64,000 nucleotides of DNA from Romanomermis culicivorax (taxonomy: Eukaryota > Nematoda > Enoplea > Mermithida > Mermithidae), in NCBI GenBank assembly GCA_963922205.1, contig CAWUHX010000284.1, positions 186,001-250,000 on the forward strand, in the 5' to 3' direction. The translations under genes and the position numbers were made by a program. Of this stretch, positions 55,872 through 64,000 are shown piece after piece. Under the pieces are notes generated by a model that ran no database searches, was not told where the DNA came from, and saw only the letters and a list, made by a program, of their open reading frames with translations. Every line of letters starts with the position of its first letter. The first letter of the stretch is position 1.

Positions 55872-58800
55872 CTGGAAAATAATGATCAAAAGATGGAAAT
55901 AAAAAAGGAAAACAGGGGCAAGATCCTTATTGTGTACAATTGAAGAATCAGCTATACAGTTTGAATTTTTTTGTTGCTTTGGTATGTATTCAAGATTAGA
56001 GACATATTGTCAGCTCAGGGATAACTTCCTAGCCAACGTTCACTAACCGCAAGATCAACGATTTAGTGTCAAAGAAAACATCTCACTGGGACAGAAAAAA
56101 AATTTCAAATCTTTATGAACTAATTGACCATTTCATCTTTTCGGAATTTTCTCTCGATTTGGTAGATTTTCCCTGATCAAAATAGGCAATTATCTTACTG
56201 TTGTATGTATCTGTTGACAAATTAAATTTTTGAAGAGTAAAATTTCCGATTGGATAAAAAAAAGATCACTTTGTTTCACGCTACCACTTTCGCTGATGTT
56301 TCATTTTTTCACATACAACGAATTTTCCAATTCGTATTTCTTCAACATTTTTGCTAATACAAAATTATTAACATTTCGTTATACTAAATTCGGTTGGAGA
56401 GCTAAACACCACTCTTGTTTTAATTAAAAGCCAGCCATGAACGATTTCATTTTCTATATTGTGATTTTTCGTATGAGTTATATAAATTCACATCGAACTT
56501 TTCCCACATGTAAGCATTTTATTTGAAAAGTCCGGAACGTGAGAAAAAAAGATGAAAATCAAGGAACTTACCATTCTGATTGTATCAGTTCCGTGAGGGA
56601 CAACTGATTTGTTGATACAGGCTACTGATGAAATGAAAACTAGTCTTACCGTATCTCATGTATATCAGTTGTAATATATCTGTATTCAATGAAATCTGTC
56701 TCAGGGGATTCGTAGATCAAAACGCTTAGAGACAGTCAAAACATGTTTATTTTCAACCATGATCAGATCTGAGGTACCAGGCTTTCACGTTTGATAGTGA
56801 AATTATTGTTTAGCATCATACACGATTAAATTTCATCAGTTTTCGATATTAAAAACTGATATAGGCTCGGCTTGATTGAGAATACTGAATGTGACTCCTC
56901 ATAGATTATTATCTGACACACCAAATCAAGCGATCGTAGCTCAAGCGAGGTCAAGTATTTAATAGTTGAACTTTCATTTTGTGGTGAAACATTGTTGGAT
57001 ACTGCTCCTGGTTGCTTAATTTATGTGTCATGCGTTTCAGCAGTTTGCATTGTAGTTTTTCATGAGAACATGAATGTGATTTTAATTCCTTTCCGTGATG
57101 TGTTCTAAAATGCGGCAAATAAGGATCGACATTTTCTTACGCGAAACGCTCTTTCTCCTCTTTGGGCAATAAGTGCCATCGCCGACTACATTCTTTAATC
57201 ACATCCTGTTGACTACATTGGGGACGTTCTCGCTTGATTTGCGGCGCCATTTCTGTTTCGAAAAAAATGTAGGCGTTGCGCGTGCGGCGTGGCGCGTTTT
57301 TGTCCTTGCGTCGCCGCCGCAACGGCGGAACGCGACCACTAAAACCGCTGGCCCAAACCACCTTGGCGTCCAGGTATCGCTGCCGGTCTTCTTGCTCTTG
57401 TTTGACGTACTTTTCACGTTCATCGACTGACAAAGTGCGCCATTTTTCCGCTAACGCTCTCATAACGATTCGAGGAACCCTGTTTGAAAAATGATAGAAG
57501 CATGGTTCACCACACTGGAGTATAGGTTGCGTATTTTGGCATTCAGAATCAGATTATATCTGACCATAAATTCGCATCTACGGCCTAGGAACTGCACTGA
57601 GTTCAAAATGCCGTTTAAAGTTGTTTGCTTGAGAATCCAGTCGTAGGAGCAAAACGTTCTTCTCTACTTGAAAAATTCGAGTCGATCAGACCTCATAGGT
57701 TCACTCAAGAACATTTAAAATTCTACGTATTCTTCGGATAGACTCTACAACTTTATAGTTTCTTCTGTAACTAATTTGGGGTGGAATATTTTTTAAAACG
57801 GAGTCCAAAACTCAACAAAATGAATATTTTTCGAGAGATTATCACGTGCAATGATCAATCCAGATGAAAAAAATCAACGGGCAAGTTTTTTAATAGTGAA
57901 AAACATGAAAATTATAATTATGCACTTTAGCAATCCCTGAATTTTTTCCAAGTTTTTTTAACATGTAAGGTTATATACAGCGTGTAAGTATAGGTGACGT
58001 ACGCTACCGGTTCTTCAACGAACAAGGAACACGCGCAAGTTTACCCACCTCCGTCCGTCGGCCACCCGCCTTAAAAAATCTGTTTGGCACTGCAAGTATC
58101 AAGGTGTAAACTTAGATGTGTAAAACAGTAAATTCAGAAAATAGCACCCATCCTTTCCTTGTACGCCCCGTGCACATCTATCAGAATGGACTTGCGGGTC
58201 ATTTATGCTTGCCTTTTCGGCGGAACGGAATACAATCGACACAACGTTATCGAACGAAAGGGAAATTTCCGTTCCGTTTGGTTCGGTTGAACGTTACTGT
58301 TGGTCATTTTCTAGAAAATTGCAGTTATCCTTTGCGAGTTGATTTTCTGGCTGAACGTTTCAAGCTGTTGGCGATCGGTTCCGTTTCGTTCCCTCGAAAA
58401 ATTCAGGTATAAATGACCCTTTAATTTTGAAGATGCCTAGCGGAACGGATGCTACACGCCCGCCTACATGGCTCTGCTCTGTCCTAATCCTAAAGGGTCA
58501 TTTACACTTGCCTTTTTCGACGGAACGGCTCATCAACAGCTTGAAGCGTTCTGCCTGAAAATCCACTTTCGATCGGAAAGGATAACTGCAATTTTCTAGA
58601 AAATGACCGACGGTAATCTCCAACCGAACGGAACGAAAATTTCCCTTTCCTTCGGTAACGTTGTGTCGGTTGCATTCGGTTCCGTTCCGTTCCGTCGAAA
58701 AAGGCAAGTATAATTGACTCTTAATTCTAAGAATTAAGTAGGGTACGCTGTAGTTCCCGTTAACTTGGGACAGATAGTCATCTTTACATTAACATAAGTT

Positions 58801-60229
58801 TACACCACTTAATTCTCAGGCTTAAGACCCTGCTATACTTCGACGGCCGGCGCCGAGCTGCTATACCTCTAACAGTGACGGCCGGCGCCTTTAGGCTTGT
58901 TCTTTTTCATCTATGTTAATTTTATTACAAACTAACGTATACTTCTTGTGTTGAAATCGGTCAATATTCAACAGCATCCCACGCCTTAAAGAATCGTTTC
59001 GGCTAATTCAGCATTAGATGAATAATGGTCGCATAATTTTCTGTGAACATTATGAAAGACTATTTTGGCTTTTTATGACGAAACAATAATTTAGCCTCTG
59101 CACGCATAAATATGCGAAATAAAAATTTGAATTGGGAATGCTCATGGAACAGATTTGGTCCAAGGGACACCTTCCCGAAGGATGTGTGCAACCGAGCCCA
59201 GAATGAACATCGAAATTCCTTGTTATCCATTTGAATGACATTAACCAACGAATGGAATCCTCGCATAGTATATTTTTCTGCAATAAGTGGGTGCAAGACT
59301 GATAAGATCAGCTGGTATTACTGCGTCTGATTCACACATTGTACACACTTAAGCAAATATAGTCTATTCATTTCTAAATGAGTCTCAGAGAGCAAAATAA
59401 TTGGTACAAATCGGTGAGCAGACAATAAAGTTGCATTGTAGGCCGAAATCTTTTTCCCAATTGTGCGCCTAACTGATAATGTCAACTCGAGAAAAAGTGT
59501 CCTTATACGCAGGTTGTTTACAATTTCCATGAACATTTTTCTAGCGCGCCGAGGCTCATTTGTAAAAAAAGACTAGTGTTATTGGAATGAGATTAACCGG
59601 ATGGGCGCTTCATGTCCGCCCGTGTTGCTCCACCCCTAGGTTTGCTCATTGCTCAAGTCTGAACATCATTCTAGGCTGAAGAATTAAACCTAGTTACTGG
59701 CGTTCTATTAGAATATCGAAATCCGATAAATTTTCTGATGCTTCATGCGGTAGGGTATAATTCAAATAGGTACTCCATCATTTTTCATTTTCGCTGATCA
59801 CAGAGATGTCATACTAATGCGCTTTAGCGACCCCTAAATTTTTCCATTTGTTAACGTGTAAGGTAGCAGCGTCCCGTTCCGTTTATTCTCATGCTTTAGT
59901 GCGCATAACGTTATAACATCGGTGTGTGAACCAAATGCAGTATTACCGATCATGTTCACTTTGATACTCGCACTGAATAAATGATATTTTACAGGCAACA
60001 AATAGAACTAAGAATAGGAAGACTCGTTCTCATCATATGTCATATTCGGACAGTTGGCAAGCGTATAATCTCGAAGATCGTTAAAAACGTGAAATTACAA
60101 GAACTCGGCTAACCTGCATCCAATTTCTTTTCTGGTAGCGGAAAAGTTAGCTTTAACGAACATGGTGTACGAAGTGAGGCATCGTTTGGGCGCTCGTCGT
60201 TTTTTCCTCAGTGGGGTCAAAGTCGACAT
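55658..60229 (-). CDS. Two-HMG-box DNA-binding protein, three exons, 222 aa
   Basis: Exons 60114-60229, 57141-57479 and 55658-55871 join with matched phases (TGCAG|G and GC|A) and GT/AG borders. Box 1, residues ~13-77: APKRCLTSYTMFVK, conserved Trp52 in LAEKWRTL, then RYLDA. Box 2, residues ~99-165: NAPRRTRNAYIFFE, Trp140 in SRRWHLLPKEEKERFA. A basic linker (LRRRRKDK) joins the boxes, and a helical, charged tail follows (residues ~166-222). Size and tandem boxes recall HMGB or mitochondrial TFAM. The N-terminus is short and basic with no clear presequence, so nuclear is likelier. No acidic tail is present. Confidence 0.88.
57141..57479 (-). CDS. HMG protein exon 2: rest of box 1, linker, box 2
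   Basis: Runs from acceptor TTCAAACAG to donor CGC|GTAAGA. Encodes VPRIVMRALAEKWRTLSVDE, the Arg/Lys linker and most of the second HMG box. The ORFs on the opposite strand here are shadows. Confidence 0.93.
58196..58419 (+). mobile_element. MITE with GGGTCATTTA termini, copy N1
   Basis: Starts GGGTCATTTATGCTTGCC and ends CAGGTATAAATGACCC. The interior has CGACACAACGTTA and TTTCTAGAAAATTGCAGTTA. No coding capacity, and the TSD is unclear. Confidence 0.82.
58493..58722 (-). mobile_element. MITE with GGGTCATTTA termini, copy N2
   Basis: The inverted sister of N1, 73 bp away: starts AAGGGTCATTTACACTTGCC and ends GGCAAGTATAATTGACTCTT, with a ~40-bp TIR rich in GACGGAACGG. The two copies together could form a long hairpin in the HMG pre-mRNA. 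Confidence 0.84.
60114..60229 (-). CDS. HMG protein exon 1: start and first half of box 1
   Basis: ATG at 60229 begins MSTLTPLRKKRRAPKRCLTS and continues through YTMFVKANFSATRKEIGC to donor CAG|GTTAGC at 60113. It is too short for standard ORF calling, but the phase and box continuity with exon 2 are exact. Confidence 0.9.
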
Positions 60230-61919
60230 GATACGTAGTTTGCCGAGTAATCTTTATGGTCTGTCTTTATGGTCTGGAAACATTTGATACAGTGACAAGA
60301 ATAAGAATGAAAAACGGGGGAAGATTTACCTGGTCGGGATCGGTCGGAATGTAGTGAAAAGGAGCCTACCAAATGAGAACGCGACCGGTTTAAACCTACA
60401 GGGTAAGGAAAAATTCTGGAATCGACTCCACACAAAAGAAGAGATTGCATATAAAGCCTCACAATCTAAGTGACTGTTTTTGTAAACTTCGATGACGTGT
60501 AATACAGAATGTCAAAGCACAGGGTAATGAATGTATACTATAAAGAATTTAGTGTATGTAGCACAGAATCTTGCATTAATTTCCTAGATAATACGCAGAT
60601 TAATTTAAAATGATTTTTAACCAAAACTTGAAATTTCTTTAACACCTTTTGTCCCCTATGAAAGAATACTGGTCAACTTAGCCACCAGTTAGAGATAACC
60701 CTTGATCACAGAAACCAGATTAAATCTCTGGTTAGACTAACTAGAGTTTCAGATGACAGAAGGCTAGTTAAATTCAGGTAGTAAACCTATGGTCAAGTCC
60801 CCTATGGTTACTAACCAAGTAGTAGCTATTTTCGGCCTGGGAAGTCAATCCCACGCTTTTTTAAAATAGGAAATGTGCTGTAAACGTAGGATTACACCTG
60901 TTGTAGTGTACTTTAGGAACTATTTTTGGTTTTAATCTCACTTCACACTTTTTTGAATTTCACAAGCATGGATACGCCTGTTCCACCAGGTATGGCGTGA
61001 TACATACTCTGGATCCACGGCAGAGTGCTCCTCAATGATATTCCAAAAATTGTTTTATAAAATTAGTTAGTCCTCACGGTCCGTCCATCCCAATTAAACT
61101 TAGTCCACAATTTGGAGTTGACCTTCGCCATCACATCTAAAATTATGAAATCATAGATTTCGCAATTTGGGATTATTTATTAATAATTTTTCATTTATTT
61201 TTCGGCGTCGCGGCCAAAGTTCTCGCGTCGCAACACTGCTGTTTTCTGGACCAACACAGGTGAGTATCTTCTTGTCGAGGTCTGAACCTCTTAGAATCAA
61301 ACTCTGCTTCAAATATTTTTGGCTTCTAAATCACTTAATAATTTTTTTTAGTGGATCACCAATCAGCAAGAGTCCCCAGTTAATTTCAAATGTAACAAAA
61401 ATAAGATATCGATTTTTCTTTAGCATCATCATTATTTTCTCAATAACGTTACCTTACATACTTATTGGAACAGCAATGTCCGATGGTAAGAAAAGAGATG
61501 CTAATTTTCACTTTTGGAAATCAATTTTTAATCATAGGTGGCGTGACAGCGTCAACCTATAATATAATTGGCCCCCAAATTTCATGTCCCCCCCACCTAG
61601 AGCCAAAACGGTAAGAGCTCGGGTTTTTTCATAATTTCAGGTATATGGGCAAACTATGGGGTGCTATTTTTCATTTCGCCTCTATCTGCAAGTGGTGCTC
61701 GGTGGGGCCCCAAAAACATGCAAAAACGCACTTTTTAAGGGCCTCCAGTCCCACCATGCCCCACAATGGGTGTGCCATATTCAAGTTTCATACTTCGGCC
61801 TAAGCATCTTGAGGGTGCAATCTCAAATGCGATTTTTCATTTTTTAAAAATATCTCCTCAATTCAATTATATGGTGGTCCAAAGTCCCGTGAACCGCGAA
61901 ATTCCGCAATTTTGTTATA
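60230..61919. other. Intergenic DNA upstream of the HMG gene
   Basis: The HMG promoter should lie just above 60229. Nothing specific is recognised apart from the weak candidate exon at 61157-61258. Confidence 0.45.
61157..61258 (+). CDS. Weak candidate exon (SRP-receptor-beta-like end?)
   Basis: An open frame ends FRRRGQSSRVATLLFSGPTQ at a good donor CAG|GTGAGT. A hydrophobic stretch, arginines and then a strand leading to G-x4-GK would fit the start of the SRP receptor beta GTPase. However, no following GKT exon was found, the acceptor is poor and no start codon is secure. An ATG followed by DTPVPP and a donor at 60968-60990 could be a first exon. Treat as a hint only. Confidence 0.2.
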
Positions 61920-62665
61920 CAGGGTGAGCCAAAAAAAGTGCTGACTTCCATAACTCTTGAACGTATGAAGCTCTTTTAATGCGGATTGCTGCATTGAAAT
62001 GCCCTGTTTATTTTTGTCATAAAGACCAAATTTTATGCTTCTAGCATTTGTGGTTACTGTACAAACAGAAATTTAGTAAAAGTGGTCATTTTTCCAAAAG
62101 TAAAAATTGTGAAATCATAGTAAAAGTTGTCCTATCGTGAGAAAGTTTTGTAAAGCTTTTTACCCACAATAATACTTTAAAAGTCACCCAGATTTATAAG
62201 TTACACGTAATTTAAAGCCACCAACTTCTTGTTTCAATATGGGGCAAAATCTCGCCAAAATCAAGAGCTTTTGTTTTGAAATTGGAAAAAAAGCAAAATC
62301 AATACAAAATCAATTCTGTCGTTGACCAGATCGAAAAACGATTAAAATTATTGGTGAAACAGAATGTAGGACACACTAAAATAGCTCTCTTGTAGTTTCC
62401 AGCTGCTATATGGTTCTCGTTATTGGATCTGTTGTACTTTTCTGTTGTAAACATGTTGATTTAGTCAATTTTCCGAAATTTGTTTGCAAAAAAACTGACA
62501 TTTAGTATTTTTGATTCTAGTCAGTCAATATTGGAGCAATCTGACTGAAACTTTGCATTTTTATGCCAGATGTTTTATCTATCGACGGCAGGAAACCGCA
62601 TTAAAAAAGCTTCGCGCGAAAGCTATGAAAGTCAGTACCGGTCGCCTTTTTTTTGGCTCACCCTG
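61920..62665. mobile_element. Mariner-type non-autonomous element, 746 bp
   Basis: Termini CAGGGTGAGCCAAAAAAAG and CTTTTTTTTGGCTCACCCTG form an almost perfect 19-bp TIR, flanked by TA on both sides (61918-61919, 62666-62667). These ends and the TA duplication are typical of Tc1/mariner. No mariner transposase motif is visible. Confidence 0.88.
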
Positions 62666-62778
62666 TACAATACTTCGGCTTGAAAAAATAATTTTTTGCA
62701 GCATAATGCACTAGGGTGCCAAAAATTTTTTGCAGTTTCAAATGAACCGGTAGACTTATTGGAATTTTAGGGATGCTA

Positions 62779-63435
62779 GGGTTTTCGATCATGGGGAATT
62801 CAATGGACGTGGTCACTTTGCACAAAATTTTATCCCGGGTGTAAACAAGCGTATTTCCGTAATTTTTTCGTGGAAGATGTTTTCGACCCTATTGAATCCA
62901 ATGAATGCAATCACTTTACTCAAAAAAATTATCCTAAGTGTAAACAAATTTATTTCTGCGATTTTTTGTTAAGAAGGTTTTTCGGCTATGGTGAATTCGA
63001 TGGATGCAGTCACGTCACACAAAAAATTATTTTGAATGTAAACGAGCCTATTTCAGCGATTTTTTGTGGAAGGGGGTTTCAACCGTGGGAAATTCAATGG
63101 ACGCAGTTACTTTACACGAAAAATTATCCTGAGTGTAAAACAAAGGTATTTCTGTGGTCTTTTTCCAGAAGGGGTTTTCGATGGATGTAGTCACGTCACA
63201 CGTTGGGAGGGGGGAATTCAATGGATGCGGTCACCTTACATAAAAAAATTATCCCGGGTGTAAACAAACGAATTTCCCTAATTTTTTTCGTGAAAGGAGG
63301 CTTTGTGTAAAGTGATCGCGCCTAATGAATTATCGACTACAGAGAACTCAATAGACGCGACCACTTTACACAAAAGATTATCTTAAGTGTAAACAAAATG
63401 TATTTCTGCGATTTGTGAAGGAAGGGGTTTCTGAC
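62779..63435 (+). repeat. ~100-bp satellite array, left block
   Basis: Units begin near 62797, 62893, 62992, 63091, 63208 and 63344 (GGGAATTCAATGGACGCAGT, TCACTTTACACAAAAAATTA, GTAAACAAACGTATTT, CGATTTTTTGTGGAAGGGG). One unit is truncated around 63180. The ORFs here are satellite translations. Confidence 0.88.
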
Positions 63436-63846
63436 CATACATGCACAGCATAGAAATTCTGTGGGGGGTCAGCTAGGACAGGGGGTGGAATACAAAATTT
63501 TTTTTCATTCTTGATAATGAAAAGAAAGATCTCAGAGAGTCTTCTAACATCCAAGCAGCATATTCTTCAACCTATATTAGTCAGATATGTGAAACTATTT
63601 GCTTAGACAGCACTTTTTAAAGTTTCCATGTCACTTTTTTAGAATCAAGTATGATTTGTTTAGAAAAATTGTCAAACTACAACGTTGTTTCCATTTTTAT
63701 GACAACTTTTTTTCTCTCTTGCTCGTTTTCCTTCGTCATCTTCTCAATCATTGCTGGAAGAGTTAAATCTGCTGTGGGTCAACAAGAATCTGGTGGGGGT
63801 CAATAAAAATCTGCTGGGGGGTCAAACCCCCCCACATGCATGTATG
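63436..63846 (+). mobile_element. E-family MITE, copy E3, inside the satellite
   Basis: A 411-bp element, CATACATGCACAGCATAG to CCACATGCATGTATG, with perfect 8-bp TSD TTTCTGAC (63428-63435, 63847-63854). Removing it and one TSD restores a normal satellite unit (GGGGTTTCTGACCATGGGG). Confidence 0.92.
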
Positions 63847-64000
63847 TTTCTGACCATGGGGAATTCAACGGACACAGTCACTTCACACAAAAAATCGTTC
63901 TATGTGCAAACAAATGCATTTTTGCGGTTTTTTGGGTTGAGGGGTTCTTGTTCATGGGGAATTCAATGGAAATGATCAATTTACCTTCTGTTTAAGATGC
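63847..64000 (+). repeat. ~100-bp satellite array, right block (continues past window)
   Basis: Continues the units after the MITE (starts near 63860 and 63960, GGGGAATTCAA(C/T)GGA). The array is cut by the window end. Confidence 0.85.

Larger units (their letters stand above)
57480..60113. other. 2.6-kb intron of the HMG gene with a MITE pair
   Basis: Contains two oppositely oriented MITE copies (58196-58419, 58493-58722). A short repeat pair around AAGGTTATATACAGCG (57967) / AAGGTAGCAGCGTC (59861) and GACGGCCGGCGCC boxes near 58842-58890 are also seen. No extra exon. Confidence 0.75.

Noticed and set aside
62779-64000. CRISPR-like or defence-type repeat array
   Set aside because: The units are contiguous ~100-bp satellite monomers without unique spacers, in eukaryotic DNA.

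Overview
The window looks like AT-rich nuclear DNA of an animal. Genes are split into short exons with standard GT/AG splice sites, the standard genetic code fits, and the best-identified gene is a metazoan-type AP-3 adaptor subunit. Short interstitial arrays of TTAGGC, the telomere unit typical of nematodes, and TTTTCAG-like acceptors hint at a nematode, perhaps an early-branching one. That is an inference only. No prokaryotic operon, CRISPR array, phage or viral gene was seen.

Three host genes are supported by exon homology and matching splice phases. (1) AP-3 complex beta subunit, minus strand, 21192 down to at least 1875. Sixteen contiguous exons (13274-21192) encode the trunk and acidic hinge, and one further exon (1875-2132) belongs to the C-terminal region. 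An 11-kb intron full of transposons lies between them. (2) A Ser/Thr protein kinase, plus strand, 46376-54257, four exons, about 456 residues, with long insertions around the activation segment. (3) A two-HMG-box protein, minus strand, 60229-55658, three exons, 222 residues. Genes 2 and 3 converge tail to tail. A decayed transposase-like fragment with a PHD-like zinc finger lies at 40184-40745, and one weak candidate exon at 61157-61258.

Most of the rest is mobile or repetitive DNA, and many elements can be delimited exactly by terminal inverted repeats (TIRs) and target-site duplications (TSDs). They include a 3.5-kb hAT-type element (24015-27528); a 1.13-kb hAT-like element (10237-11367); three small-element families ending in CATAC(A/C)TG(T/C)A, with perfect 8-bp TSDs on several copies; a 1,024-bp family with CACTG/CAGTG ends that inserted into its own copies and was then tandemly duplicated (31476-35988); a mariner-type element with TA duplication (61920-62665); a probable solo LTR (42764-44219); three foldback structures; a MITE pair in the HMG intron; and a ~100-bp satellite at the right edge.

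Cutting across these repeats is a dispersed GC-rich palindrome, GGCGC-NNN-GCGCC, in roughly 28 intact or decayed copies. It usually sits beside AAAATTTT, its three-base loop varies, and two long near-perfect hairpins share the same plan. This palindrome and the CATACNTGYA element group are the most interesting unexplained signals. The three genes show no functional link to one another.
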